NCBI GenBank assembly: GCA_964215955.1
Contig: CAXPDR010000030.1
Span: 62,001-126,000 of the forward strand
DNA from: GCA-2706205 sp964215955
Lineage (GTDB): Bacteria; Bdellovibrionota; Bacteriovoracia; Bacteriovoracales; Bacteriovoracaceae
DNA length: 64,000 bases
Direction: 5' to 3'
Shown one piece after another: positions 1 to 10,800 of the stretch. Below the pieces are notes generated by a model, which was not told the origin of the DNA, did no database searches, and saw nothing but the letters and a program-made list of their open reading frames with translations. The position numbers and the translations under genes are program-made. Within the stretch, counting starts at the first letter, position 1. The number at the start of each line of letters is the position of its first letter.

Positions 1-1121
1 GTTTTATTGATTTGATCTTCATCCCAAAAAAAGTGAGCTAAACCTTGAACCCATTCGAAATAAGAAACCGTAACACCACCTGCATTACAAAGAATATCAG
101 GAATAATAAATACACCTTTATCCGATAAATACTTAACAGCCTCTTTTGTTAAAGGACCATTGGCACCTTCTGCAATAAGTTTTGCCTTAACATTTTTCAT
201 ATTTTTTTCGGTAATAACTGAATCAATAGCAGCAGGAATTAAAACATCAACATCAAGCGCTAATAAATCTTCATTTGAAATTTTTTCAACACCTGATCTA
301 TCATACTGATCAAGTGTGTTTCTTTCTTTTACAAATTCAATAATGTCTAAAACATTTAACCCATTTGGATCATATAGGGCACAAGTGTAATCTGATACAG
401 ATACAATTTTTGCTCCTTGCTCAGCTAAATCAACAGCTGCTGGCATACCAACTTTACCAAAACCATGAATAGCAACAGTCGTATCTCTACCGATCTCCTT
501 ATCCATTTTGTCATAAGCAAAGTTTATACAATAAGCAACACCTTTACCTGTAGCTGCTTCTCTTCCTAAAGATCCACCAATTGAAATTGGCTTCCCAGTA
601 ACAACTCCATGTGAAGCATAACCGTGTATTTGAGAATATGTATCCATAAACCAAGCCATTGTTTGTCTATCAGTTCCAATATCTGGTGCAGGGACATCCT
701 TATCAGGACCAACAAAAGGTCCGATTTCCATTGCGTATCTTCTCGTTAAAGCTTGTAACTCTTGTCTTGATAAAAGGTTTGGATCAACTTTAACCCCACC
801 TTTTGCTCCTCCTAATGGAAGACCAACTAAGGCACATTTAAATGTCATAAGCATTGCAAGGGCTGTTGTTTCTGAAAGATCGACATGAGGGTGGAATCTA
901 ATCCCTCCCTTACCAGGACCAAGAGTCATATTGTGCTGAACTCTATAACCTTCAAAAGTTTTTACTGTTCCATCATCAAGTCTTACTGGTATAGAAACCT
1001 GGATCGCTCTTTTTGGGTATTTTAATCTTTCAACAATATTAGGATCTGCTCCCATTACTTCTTGCGCTTCTTCTAATTGAGCAAGAGCATCGTTGTACAA
1101 AGGGCTGTGATATAACGCCAT
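1..1121 (-). CDS. gdhA: Glu/Leu/Phe/Val dehydrogenase, probably glutamate dehydrogenase (C-terminus outside window)
   Basis: Translating the minus strand from the ATG at 1121 gives MALYHSPLYNDALAQLEEA and runs open to the left edge, so about 373 residues are present and the C-terminal tail of a roughly 410-430-residue family is missing. The dimerisation/catalytic domain shows the glycine-rich active-site stretch PLGGAKGGVKVDP with its conserved lysines. The Rossmann domain follows with VAIHGFGKVG. Family members interconvert glutamate and 2-oxoglutarate with NAD(P)H in the cytoplasm; cofactor preference cannot be read here. A purine-rich GGAG-type site lies just upstream (reverse of aactccg). 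The neighbour on the same strand starts further right and shows no functional link. Glutamate specificity, rather than leucine or valine, is inferred. Confidence 0.9.
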   Translation of the reverse strand, partial: MALYHSPLYNDALAQLEEAQEVMGADPNIVERLKYPKRAIQVSIPVRLDDGTVKTFEGYRVQHNMTLGPGKGGIRFHPHVDLSETTALAMLMTFKCALVGLPLGGAKGGVKVDPNLLSRQELQALTRRYAMEIGPFVGPDKDVPAPDIGTDRQTMAWFMDTYSQIHGYASHGVVTGKPISIGGSLGREAATGKGVAYCINFAYDKMDKEIGRDTTVAIHGFGKVGMPAAVDLAEQGAKIVSVSDYTCALYDPNGLNVLDIIEFVKERNTLDQYDRSGVEKISNEDLLALDVDVLIPAAIDSVITEKNMKNVKAKLIAEGANGPLTKEAVKYLSDKGVFIIPDILCNAGGVTVSYFEWVQGLAHFFWDEDQINK

Positions 1122-1230
1122 AATCTAACTCCGTTTAAATTCTCTATTAATTAAATTATAGCTATTTTACTGAAAATTAGAAACTTGGGAATAAATATCT
1201 AACAAAAATTTACACAAGCAATTAACTCAA

Positions 1231-2097
1231 CTAAAAACGCTTATTAAAACGAATTTGATAGACATTGTTTTCAAAAGTTGTTGTGTCATTCATATTGGAA
1301 AAGTCTTCAAAATTTCTGTCATGAGTATACCTAAAACTCCAGTGCCTAATCAATTTTTGATCCAACACTCCCAGGGCCCTAGTCTGATCAATATAGTAGT
1401 TCACAAAGACTTTTGTACCTGTAGATCTAAATTTCCGCTCCACCTTTACCTCTTGGTTACCATTAATCCCTACCCATGCCCTAGCATTAAAGTATGATGA
1501 TTTTATATCAACCTTTGCCATCCCAATTTCGGGACGTAGCTGGAAGCCAAACCTAAACCTATCTTTCCCCACTTTTACTGACCGACTTGATCCAATTGAT
1601 TTATTACCTTTATTCTTTTCAGCTTTTACAATGACTTTATTGTGCAGCTCAACAGCATCGATGGCATCAATTTCATCATCTGTAGTCCACTCTTCCCAAG
1701 TCTCTTGCAAGCTTGAATTAGTACTTCTTTCAACATCTTTGGAAATAAATCTCAGATAATTTCTATGAAGAAATCTTTCTTTATCCGCTTCTGAAGGCAG
1801 ATTTACTATACCAGTACCTTCTAGACCGTAATCCTTAGCGTATTGTTCTTGAGAGATCCAATATTCGAGCTTCTTCCTAGCCGATCTAAAATCTCCTTCG
1901 TGTTTTTCATGGAATTCATTAATAAAGTTTTTTTCAATGATCATCGGCACAACGATGGCGTCATCATCTGGAACAAAGTTCGCTGGCTTTCTCCCCACTT
2001 CCTTTGCACTGAGTGGCGCAATTAAGATAGTGTTTAAAATATAGACAGAAAAGATTCTGTGCATATATTTTTTACAATTTTTAATCTGCTCTTTCAT
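1231..2097 (-). CDS. Exported protein of unknown function, possible outer-membrane barrel
   Basis: Not recognised. I place the start at 2097 (MKEQIKNCKKYMHRIFS) because GGAGA lies five bases upstream; a longer frame from 2172 lacks such a site. That gives 288 residues. A hydrophobic segment around residues 12-28 (RIFSVYILNTILIAPLSA) ends at an Ala-x-Ala-like site and looks like a signal peptide. The middle (about 60-160) is charged and helix-prone. The last 110 residues alternate polar and hydrophobic residues in strand-like fashion (FRFGFQLRPEIGMAKVDI) and the chain ends in NKRF, a terminal Phe as in outer-membrane beta-signals. Barrel topology is an inference. Confidence 0.6.
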   Translation of the reverse strand: MKEQIKNCKKYMHRIFSVYILNTILIAPLSAKEVGRKPANFVPDDDAIVVPMIIEKNFINEFHEKHEGDFRSARKKLEYWISQEQYAKDYGLEGTGIVNLPSEADKERFLHRNYLRFISKDVERSTNSSLQETWEEWTTDDEIDAIDAVELHNKVIVKAEKNKGNKSIGSSRSVKVGKDRFRFGFQLRPEIGMAKVDIKSSYFNARAWVGINGNQEVKVERKFRSTGTKVFVNYYIDQTRALGVLDQKLIRHWSFRYTHDRNFEDFSNMNDTTTFENNVYQIRFNKRF

Positions 2098-2282
2098 TTT
2101 TCTCCAATAATTTAAAGGCTCTAGCCTTTTTACAATTTCCCTATGCCATATATAGAGCAAAAGCAGTGCCAATACCGTGTAAAAACAACACGCCGCATTA
2201 AGATTTTCTTAAGAATATGCTAAAGTGCTACTAAATTTAATTAACCCATATGAATATTTAAAAAATTTGAAGGAGATTTTCA

Positions 2283-2948
2283 ATGAAAAGCTTATTTTTA
2301 ACTTTTACTTTACTTTTTTCAGCAACCAGTGCTTTTTCTAGTGACAAGCCAGTTGAGTTAGATGGAAGAAGTATCTTGGTGGACAGAGTTCTTAATGGAA
2401 AAAGAACATTTAGAGGACATTTTGCAGGAAGAGATGATTTTACTCTTAGCCAAAATGGAGAAATGATATTTGTAAAAGTTCCAGGGCAAAAGAACACTTA
2501 CGAAGTTCAAATGACATCAACTTCACGTCATCATAACTGGAGGTCAAATCTTGTTTATCCTTCATATGCAAATGTAATGGAATCCGTTATCGATGAAAAT
2601 GGAAATTATATGCAATTTGATTTAAACGGATATACCTTTGAATTAGAACCCAGAGACTTAACTTTCTATATTTTTGAAAGTGACGAGCAATATAGAAGAA
2701 GAGCACAACAACTAGCAAAACTTGGTAAAAACTACGAACAAGTTGGAAAATTATTTGCAATTGTAGAATATAAGGCTTTTGGGCTTGAAGCTGTGGACTT
2801 CTTTGAAATTTTACCATCAACAAATAATCAAGAACAACAACAGCAACAAGTTCTTCCTAAATTAAAAAGAAGAGGAACTTTCACCCAGTTTGAAAGCGAT
2901 CAATGTATGTTTAGATGTGGTCACCGAGGACACTATAGAGGATATTAA
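2283..2948 (+). CDS. Secreted protein of unknown function
   Basis: A 221-residue protein that I cannot assign to a family. It begins MKSLFLTFTLLFSATSAFSS, a clear signal peptide, preceded by AAGGAGATTTTCA at good ribosome-binding distance. The mature part is rich in charged and aromatic residues. It has a Gln-rich tract (NNQEQQQQQ) near residue 180, then a basic linker, then a short tail with two cysteines (QCMFRCGHRGHYRGY) that could form a disulfide or bind metal. It stands alone and ends at a strong bidirectional terminator shared with the convergent L,D-transpeptidase gene. Location is probably periplasm or outside the cell. Confidence 0.65.
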   Translation: MKSLFLTFTLLFSATSAFSSDKPVELDGRSILVDRVLNGKRTFRGHFAGRDDFTLSQNGEMIFVKVPGQKNTYEVQMTSTSRHHNWRSNLVYPSYANVMESVIDENGNYMQFDLNGYTFELEPRDLTFYIFESDEQYRRRAQQLAKLGKNYEQVGKLFAIVEYKAFGLEAVDFFEILPSTNNQEQQQQQVLPKLKRRGTFTQFESDQCMFRCGHRGHYRGY

Positions 2949-2956
2949 TTTTATAT

Positions 2957-2988
2957 AAAAAAAGGAGATCGATTTGATCTCCTTTTTT
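2957..2988. terminator. Bidirectional intrinsic terminator
   Basis: The stem GGAGATC/GATCTCC with loop gattt is flanked by an A-run on the left and a T-run on the right. It can therefore end transcription of the + strand secreted-protein gene and of the convergent - strand L,D-transpeptidase gene, whose stop codons lie about 10 bases either side. Confidence 0.85.
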
Positions 2989-2993
2989 ATTTC

Positions 2994-3740
2994 TTAATCT
3001 CTATCAACAACAACAATAGCTGTATCGTAAGTCCAAAGTAAATTAGAAAGGGAGGATCCATTATAACGATTTAGATCATTCATTTTTACTCTATCATAGT
3101 ATTGAAATCTAGTCAGACCTTCGATTCCAACATCCCACATTTTATCGTGACCTTCACCAGTTGTTCTGATTAATTCATTAAGAGTCATTGCATCTTCATA
3201 CCTTAATCTTGCACAACCACCAGAAGCTCTTTGACCTAACTTAGAATAAGCAGCCTTTGAAGTTGAATGAAGAGCAATTCCACCATTAAAAAATACAGCA
3301 TAATCCATATTAGCGCCTCTAAAAGTACGAGATTGATACTCTTTAAATGCTCTTTTTGGTCTAAAAATACCAACAGGTGTTGTCGCTATATATGTTCTAC
3401 CAGAAGTTGTTCTCTTTGCCTTTTCTGTTCCAGTACTAGTATCAAATTCATAAAGAAAGGCACCATCCTGAAAAACTCTTACTGTTTGTCCGCTCTTATT
3501 AGATTCAGATCTTAGGCCTTTATTAATAACCACAACATGCTTGGCAAGATCAAGATGCTCATCTTTTAAGTCAAAGCTAAAACTTGAATTATTGTTTCGA
3601 TTCTTAGTTGTTGAAACTTGAGATTCATCTACCAATGTCATTCCCATCTCAATTGCTTGCTCATCAGTCAGTTCGTTTTCTGAAGCATTTGCTAGAGCAG
3701 TTATAGTAATGAATGCAAAAAGTAATAAGATATTTTTCAT
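2994..3740 (-). CDS. L,D-transpeptidase (YkuD fold), exported
   Basis: Product of 248 residues starting with signal peptide MKNILLLFAFITITALANAS. The YkuD catalytic region lies at about 145-182: ALHSTS (His158) followed by RASGGCARLR, with the presumed nucleophile Cys176 and conserved Arg178. The usual SHGC is SGGC here, a variant I believe occurs in part of the family. The family makes 3-3 peptidoglycan cross-links or attaches proteins to peptidoglycan in the periplasm. In predatory Bdellovibrionota such enzymes are numerous and some modify prey wall, but nothing here shows which role applies. AGGGG just upstream of the ATG serves as ribosome-binding site. The gene is monocistronic, with a terminator immediately downstream. 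Confidence 0.85.
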   Translation of the reverse strand: MKNILLLFAFITITALANASENELTDEQAIEMGMTLVDESQVSTTKNRNNNSSFSFDLKDEHLDLAKHVVVINKGLRSESNKSGQTVRVFQDGAFLYEFDTSTGTEKAKRTTSGRTYIATTPVGIFRPKRAFKEYQSRTFRGANMDYAVFFNGGIALHSTSKAAYSKLGQRASGGCARLRYEDAMTLNELIRTTGEGHDKMWDVGIEGLTRFQYYDRVKMNDLNRYNGSSLSNLLWTYDTAIVVVDRD

Positions 3741-3808
3741 AGTAGTCCCCTTTTTAGATTGATTTACAAAAGGAGAAAGACTCTGAAAAGGTACTCTGAA
3801 TATTTTTC

Positions 3809-4555
3809 TTAACTCACGGTTTTTTCAATTTGCTCAAGAATTTCAATTTGAATATCTGTTGAGTCATCTAAATCTGCATGTTTTTCATGCCTTAAATAAT
3901 TTTCCACGGCCGTTCTTTTATAATTTAAAGCAATATTTGGACCATCATTTAAAAACTCATAAGGTCCTTGCGCTAGAAAATTTAAGTTTTTACCTACATT
4001 TTGAGGAATTTTATCATTATCATAACCAACAGAATCAAGAGTGACTAAAAGATCAATTTTTCTAAAACCATTTTCAATACTGTTTAGTTCTTGGGCAATT
4101 TCTACTGCACTATCACCTCCAAAACTATGCCCAACAATAACTATTGGCTGATCTGGCTTTCTTTTTTTAATGTCTTCTATTATTAAATCTTGTTCATCCC
4201 AACTGTAGTGTTTTGCACCAGGTATAGCATCGGCCATATCTCTAATTCCATCATAGTTTCCTTTGATAGAGCCGGCACCAAACCAGTCAAAACCACTCAC
4301 AAAATAGATACCTGGTTTTTCAATCTTTCCAAACTTTTTCTCATGGATTTTGATGGCTTTCTCGGCACTTGAGAGTTTTTCTTTCAATTCTTTGGATTTC
4401 TCAGATATAGAAACTTCCGATTTTTCTTTAGGTCTATCAATTAAATTTTTAGATTCTTTTGAATTCTTTTCGATTTCCAAACTAGAACCAGAGGGCTTTT
4501 TAAGCTCTGAATTCTTACTATAAACCAATGCGGGATTAACACTAACTCTATTCAT
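3809..4555 (-). CDS. Alpha/beta-hydrolase-like protein with lipase-type GHSFGG motif
   Basis: Product of 248 residues without a signal peptide. Residues 15-75 are very rich in Lys, Glu and Ser and look disordered or coiled-coil. From residue 80 a compact domain begins (GIYFVSGFDWFG). It contains VIVGHSFGGDSA with nucleophile Ser144, LVTLDSVG with a candidate acid Asp174, and LRHEKHADLD with candidate His226, so a full Ser-Asp-His triad can be proposed. The substrate is unknown; lipase, esterase or acyltransferase all fit. The start codon follows a G-run (AGGGGGG) with almost no spacer, an unusually tight ribosome-binding arrangement, so the start is less certain than most. Confidence 0.65.
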   Translation of the reverse strand: MNRVSVNPALVYSKNSELKKPSGSSLEIEKNSKESKNLIDRPKEKSEVSISEKSKELKEKLSSAEKAIKIHEKKFGKIEKPGIYFVSGFDWFGAGSIKGNYDGIRDMADAIPGAKHYSWDEQDLIIEDIKKRKPDQPIVIVGHSFGGDSAVEIAQELNSIENGFRKIDLLVTLDSVGYDNDKIPQNVGKNLNFLAQGPYEFLNDGPNIALNYKRTAVENYLRHEKHADLDDSTDIQIEILEQIEKTVS

Positions 4556-4609
4556 CCCCCCTATTTTAACAAATGAACTTTATTTAAACAGGAGGGCAAT
4601 TTATAACCA

Positions 4610-7600
4610 CTAATTCTCTAATGGAACATAGAAAATCTTAGACTTACCTCGATCAAGAAAACATTGAATACTATACTCGTACTTGTATTTATCAACGATA
4701 ACAGGATTTAAAGCTCTACAGTTCTCAGGTATATTTACATTAAATCTGATAGGTGCGGTTATTCCCTTATCACTGGCTTTAAGTAAATATATATTTCTAG
4801 AGGCTATTTGAGTTGAATCTACATAAAGTGCCGGTATCGTTTTGTTATCTTCGGCAAATGTAATAGGATAATGTTGTTCTCTAAAGAGCATTCCAGGTAA
4901 AAAGCTTGAGACATGAACAGGATACGAGTATTTTTCTTTCCCCTGAAGAGTTTCTCTCTCAAGATAAATTCGACTTGGAGTGAGATAAAATCTAAATGTC
5001 CCTTCACTATCAAAATATGTTTTAATAGGATATTCCAAAGAGTCATAAATGTTTTCTTGCTCAATGGATACATAATCTATTCTCTCATTAGCATCAAAAG
5101 AGTATTCCTCCCACGCTAACCTAGTTGATTTTTCGTAGCCTACAATTTTTCTATCAGCATCATGGGCTAAAATTGTATTAGCAGTTAGATCAATTCCTCT
5201 TTCTGAAATAAATTGAGAAAGATTTAAAGCAGTTCCACTGGTCTTTTCAACACTCCACTTTCTCTGAGCAATATCAGAAATTTTTAAAATATAATTTCTT
5301 GCTTGTTTTCTTTCACTTTCATGAGAAATAAGAAGAGAAAACACGCCTTTTTTAATATCGTCGTAGCTTTGTTTTAAAAACTTAACCACAAATATTTGTT
5401 CATAAGGTCTAAACTTAATTTTTCTTTTAAAACTATCAACAAATTTATTATTATTTAAAGTCCTTGTAACTAAACTAACTTCCTCACCGTCAATTACGGG
5501 TTCATAATAGTAGATACGTGCAGAGAATGATCTCTGTCTTAATCGAGCAAATGGATTAGGGTTTCTATCTGCTTCAGGCAGACTATTAGCAAAGCTTGTA
5601 TAAACAGGGATCAAAATCTCTCCAAAGTCACCATACTTTATTTTACCAAAAGCAAAGTCATTTAAATCCTGAAGAATGACACTTTCAAATTGTAATTTCA
5701 TGGATGAGAAGCTTGTTCGTTTTTTCTGTCCATCAACTTCTTCAACTTTAGAAAAAAGTGGTCTTAATTTTGAACTCAAATAATGATAAACAATTGATTC
5801 TTCTTTTTCTTCTTCATCATCTTCATTCTCTTTCGGTTTAATCGTTTCATTCAATGTTCTAATTAAATAATCAACTTCACCATCCAGATTTGCATCAACT
5901 CTATGAATAGAAAGAACTGTCTTAACTTCTGGTAATAGGGTTGTTCCCAAGTTTTTAATTACTGGTCCATCTTTACTAAAAACAGAAATGATCTTACCTT
6001 GTTTATGAGTTGATACTGTGTAGTAAAATGGAAAGTCATAAGGTGCATGATTGTCATTAACAGTTGAGAATTCTGTCACTGATTTTGGATTAGCCCCTAT
6101 GATTTCATAAGCCTTAGTAAGGTCAATTTCCTCAAAGTCGATGTAAAATCTTTTTTCAACATTGTAAGCTTCTGAAAATTTACCATAATTTAGGGTAACC
6201 TTAAATTTTTGTAAAAGATTCAAATCAAGATTATCAAGCTTTCCCTGAACAAGGATCTTTCTTTGTAAGCCTAGATCAAAAGTTGTTTGAGTAAGATTCA
6301 CTCCTTTTTCTGCATTTACTTGAACTTTTAACAGTTCGGCGTTATTACCAAAATCTTCAAATTTCATTGGAAAAGAAAAAGTACGAGTTTTAAAATCAAC
6401 CTTAACCCGTCCAAATCCTTTTAAATTTGGTTTTATAATACCTTCAGTTTTACCAAGGGCCCTATCAAAACTAATAATATTCCCACTAGCAAACTTACTT
6501 TCTACAATATATGGACTTCTCGCACTTGCATAAATTTTAGCTTTAACTTCTTTAGCACTTAATTCTGGCTGAGTTCCTTTTATACTTGCAGCTAAAGCTG
6601 ATACATAAGGAGCTGCCTGACTTGTACCTGATTTGATTTCATAGCCGTTAATATCAAAAAATAGCGGAGTCAAACCTGTAGGATAAGTACTCAAAATATT
6701 ATTTCCTGGAGCCAAAACGTCTACATGAGCCCCGTAATTTGAAAAATCTGACATTTTTGTATCTGGATCATTTGATCCGACACAAACTACACCTTCATAA
6801 GCACATGGCATAATTGGCTCTGAATGATCATTATTCCCTGCAGCTGAGACAACAATAATGTCAGCTTTAATCGCATCCATTACAGCTTGCTTTAAGTGCT
6901 CTTTATCAAATGATAAAGGCCACCCTAAACTAAGATTAATAACATCAACCTTCATATCAATTGCATATTGTATGGCCTTTGAAAGTCTATCACTCGTACC
7001 TATAGCTTGGGCATCCTCTCCTTCATTAGATAGTACTTTTATGGGAAGAACTTTTATTTTATTCGAAACACCAGAGATTCCATCCCCATTGTTTTTAACA
7101 GCGGCAATAATACCTGCAATATGAGTTCCATGACCTACAAAATCTTCTGGACGGTTATTTCCCTCCTCTTTTGAACCGGTAAAATTCCATCCCTTACAGT
7201 CACCTTTTTGTTCATTGTCATCATTACTTGCTTCTGGTTCAAAAGGTATTTCACCATTCTCACATTCCACATCGTTAGTCGCAATATTAGTTTTTAAATC
7301 AGGATGATTATAATCAACCCCAGTATCAATGACTGCAACGACAGCATCTCTTTGGAAATCTTTCCCAAAGTCCTTCAAATTAGAAAGACCAATATCTGAT
7401 GTCTTTTTTCCTGGAATCAAAATATTATTTAAATCATCTAATTCATTATAAACTTTTTGTCCTTGAAAAAATAATCCCCACTGATAAGAAGTATGATCAT
7501 CCTTTGTTACTTGGGTTGTAATATCAGGTACCTCGATTGAAGATGCTGAAACCTCAATAATCTCCTCAACACTTTCTACGAATTTGGAACCTTTCAGTGC

Positions 7601-7807
7601 CTTTTTTTGATTATCATCCTTTAGACCATAGTAATAAAGACTAGAGAAATAATCTGATTTATATTTTGCATTAGAGAATTTTTTCCACTTTCCCTTAAAC
7701 TGACTCGTTATCTCTTTATTTAAAGGTTTTTTAAGCTTAACAATAACCGTTTTACCGAAAGCATTAAAAGTTAAAAATGAGACTAGTAAATATAATAATG
7801 TTTTCAT
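4610..7807 (-). CDS. Subtilisin-like (S8) serine protease, secreted, with long C-terminal extension
   Basis: A 1065-residue protein with signal peptide MKTLLYLLVSFLTFNAFGK, then an inhibitor-like propeptide region (about 20-100) and a complete S8 catalytic domain (about 150-440). The triad is visible: Asp161 in AVIDTGVDYNHPDL, His226 in FVGHGTHIAG and Ser396 in SGTSQAAPYVSAL. Asn325 in AAGNND supplies the oxyanion hole. Four Cys in the catalytic half could pair. The roughly 620-residue remainder is beta-rich without a recognised domain, apart from a Ca-binding-like DANLDGEVDY segment near residue 660. Its ATG overlaps the stop of the upstream 1051-residue gene (TAATG), with AAGGAG inside that gene, so translation is coupled. 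Extracellular proteolysis is likely; the target is unknown. Confidence 0.9.
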   Translation of the reverse strand: MKTLLYLLVSFLTFNAFGKTVIVKLKKPLNKEITSQFKGKWKKFSNAKYKSDYFSSLYYYGLKDDNQKKALKGSKFVESVEEIIEVSASSIEVPDITTQVTKDDHTSYQWGLFFQGQKVYNELDDLNNILIPGKKTSDIGLSNLKDFGKDFQRDAVVAVIDTGVDYNHPDLKTNIATNDVECENGEIPFEPEASNDDNEQKGDCKGWNFTGSKEEGNNRPEDFVGHGTHIAGIIAAVKNNGDGISGVSNKIKVLPIKVLSNEGEDAQAIGTSDRLSKAIQYAIDMKVDVINLSLGWPLSFDKEHLKQAVMDAIKADIIVVSAAGNNDHSEPIMPCAYEGVVCVGSNDPDTKMSDFSNYGAHVDVLAPGNNILSTYPTGLTPLFFDINGYEIKSGTSQAAPYVSALAASIKGTQPELSAKEVKAKIYASARSPYIVESKFASGNIISFDRALGKTEGIIKPNLKGFGRVKVDFKTRTFSFPMKFEDFGNNAELLKVQVNAEKGVNLTQTTFDLGLQRKILVQGKLDNLDLNLLQKFKVTLNYGKFSEAYNVEKRFYIDFEEIDLTKAYEIIGANPKSVTEFSTVNDNHAPYDFPFYYTVSTHKQGKIISVFSKDGPVIKNLGTTLLPEVKTVLSIHRVDANLDGEVDYLIRTLNETIKPKENEDDEEEKEESIVYHYLSSKLRPLFSKVEEVDGQKKRTSFSSMKLQFESVILQDLNDFAFGKIKYGDFGEILIPVYTSFANSLPEADRNPNPFARLRQRSFSARIYYYEPVIDGEEVSLVTRTLNNNKFVDSFKRKIKFRPYEQIFVVKFLKQSYDDIKKGVFSLLISHESERKQARNYILKISDIAQRKWSVEKTSGTALNLSQFISERGIDLTANTILAHDADRKIVGYEKSTRLAWEEYSFDANERIDYVSIEQENIYDSLEYPIKTYFDSEGTFRFYLTPSRIYLERETLQGKEKYSYPVHVSSFLPGMLFREQHYPITFAEDNKTIPALYVDSTQIASRNIYLLKASDKGITAPIRFNVNIPENCRALNPVIVDKYKYEYSIQCFLDRGKSKIFYVPLEN

Positions 7808-10800
7808 TATTGAATTCTCCTTAGGAACCAGAATGCCCCGAGTTCACCTTGTGAGATACGAATAGCATTTCTCAGTGTTGCTGCGATTCCTCCTTGGTGC
7901 TCACTTCCCAATTCACCTATCGTATTAGAAATAATGGACTCTTCTCCATTTTCTCTACCGACTCTAAATCCATTGATCGAGCCTTTTAGATAATAATTTT
8001 CATCTCCTCCCAATAATTTTTCAAACTCGTCAAATGGTAGCATTGCCTCTAACGAGTTTATTAGAAGACTAATGTTTTCAGATTTTACTTTTGGACTTAA
8101 CAACCCTTTGTGGTCACTGTTCATTTCTTTATGAGCCCATTTAATTTGGTTAATTAAAACCTCTCTATCTCTTCTATACCTATTAATTTTTCGTCTTCCT
8201 TTTCGTACATAGTGAGACCTACCAGCTGGCCAAGGCATATTTAAATTTCGATCTACAATTGAAGAGAATTTTCTATGATCAAATTCAATGAGATTATCGA
8301 TTCCATACTGGTAAATGCTTAAGACAACATCTACTGAATATAATTTGATTTGATCTGTATCATAAAACATTTCATCACTGAAAATAGATTTGCCATATTT
8401 ACTGTCAATTTGGTTTTTAATATCTATCAGTTTTGATCTATTTGCAGCCCACCCTTTCCACTGAGACTTCACCTCTGCATAATTTTCAAATGGGATCTCA
8501 TCGTCTTCATGATTAAATGGAACTTCAATCATGGTGACTCTTGAAAAAGATTCTCCCCTATAACTATCTCCAGGGTTTCCACTACCTGCATTGCTAAAAC
8601 TAATTTCATCCTCATCTAGAACTTCTGAAATTATTCCATTAAGAAGGTCATAGGCTACCTGAAGGTAATTTTTTCCGATAAGTTTTCCAATAGAACGAAC
8701 ATAAAAATCTGTTTCATACTTTTCAGGATGAATTATTTTCATTTTATCTGTCAGCTGGACCCTAGTCCTTTGTTTGGCGAATGAACTGGCTGAACGGCTG
8801 GACTCTTCAAATTCATGCTTTACAGTAAATGGCGCTTGAGACTTTGTCATTAGTTCAGTAGAGTTTTCAACAATAACTTGTCTCAATTCAGTAAGTTTTC
8901 TAATTAAGTTTTCTGTTTCATCATTGTTGTTAAAGTTTAAAGAATGAAACTTTGTAACAACTTTACCTTTTTGACTATCAAAATTAATGGAAATAATTGG
9001 TATTAAAAGTTTGGCTTTTATCCCTAAACCTTTTCCAAATGAGTTTGCCTTGCTTTTATAAACTTGAATTGTGTTCTCATCAGTTCTTGTGATGTGAAGT
9101 CTCCAAATATTCATTTTTCTGGCATTCATCTGGATAAGAGTTTCTAGATCAATTCCATTAACCGCAGCTCTATACCCACCCACTAAGGCTCCACTCAGAA
9201 TTAAATTATTAGAAATAATCAGTGAATCTCCTATCTCTAAAACTTTATTCATTTCTTTGAATATTTTTTCAACTTCAGCTGTTCTTTCTTCACCTTCAAG
9301 TTTTCCAAATTCCTCAGACTTTAAGGAATCTATCATGTCTATCACTGATCTTGCTTTTTTCTTTCTGACTCTTGGAACAACTATATTTCTAAATGGCTCT
9401 TTGAGCGCTTTCTTTATACTTTTAATTGATTTAACATGTGTATAAGCTCTTGAGAATCGAATACCTGTTTGGCCAAAAACCTGTGCTTCAACTGGTAATC
9501 CTAAAGTTCCAATAAATGCTCCAATTTCACCAATAAACTCTAAAGAGTCAGCAATTTGGATAGTGTTATCTGTTCCTAAATAAGCACCTGTAACAATATC
9601 TCTTGAAGCCGAAATATGACCCTTAGCCGTCGGTATTGCCCATGCCGAATATGGAACTCGTTTAAATTGACCTGTTTCTAAAAAGTTCTTAATTTGTTTT
9701 TTCTGCGCATTTACAGCTCTTTCAATCGCTTCTTTTTGAATATCTGTTTCATATAGAAAGTTCTTATTTACGTAGGTAACTAGGTTTTCAATGACACCAG
9801 AATAAAACTTACTTTTGAAATAAGCGACCATTTCATCTTTTGAAAGTGGTGATTCTGTATCATCGAAAGAATACCTAGAAGCATGACCATCCCAGTTATC
9901 CTTCGTTAATCTCCCCTTAACAAGTTCACCACTATTGTCAGAAATTTCCGGATCAACAGGCATCTTAGCTAAGCTTGGAAGAAAAATGTTACTTAAAGAA
10001 TTGTATCTAGAAATAAGTTTTTCTGTTAACAATTTAGCTACAGAGTCTGGATAATATGCCAGTTTTACAATCTCTTCAAAGTCTTCCCTTTTGAGATGAC
10101 TCAATCTTTTAATTAGCCATTTGGCATCTTCATAAGTTGTTGTAAAATCTTCACCAGAAATTATATCTAATATGACAACTTTATTTTGAATATTACCAAG
10201 GTTCCACGTTACACCATCAACACTTTCCCTAACATCGACTAAAGCATAAATCAAAGAGAGAGCATTTATAACTCTTCTATGATTTACAGTATTTGAGTTG
10301 ACCTCACCCATGGCCAAATTATAAATTTTATTACTTGAGCCCAAAACCAAAACATCCTGCATTTCTACAGTATAGTTTTGCTCATCAATATTTGTTATCC
10401 ATCTTTTGGAGTCAGCAAAAGTTCCTAGCTCCAACTCATCTATAAATGCTTTTAAAGTCGCCAGCCCTTTAAACTTAACTTTCAATTTTTGTTGATGCTG
10501 AACCTTTGGTACAGCATAACCAAGTTTTCTTAATAAGTTTTTTCTCAAAAGAATTGAACGACTATCCTTACTAAGCCATATATTTAAATTTCTATTTTTT
10601 CCATCTGCACTGTTTTCTCTAACGACAAACCGATAGGAACCAATTACTGATATAACTTTATCAACAAAGTTATAAGTTTCATTACCATCAACGGCCAGAT
10701 CATCCATAGCCTCCGTCAATCTAAAGGTATTTGTAGAAATCTTATTATCCTTCCAAATATCACTTTCAGTAGGATTTAAGTGACTTAAGGTTCCCTTTTG

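Noticed and set aside
1255..1497. Open frame of 80 codons on the + strand inside the minus-strand exported-protein gene
   Set aside because: Antisense to a gene with signal peptide and ribosome-binding site; no ribosome-binding site of its own and low-complexity composition.
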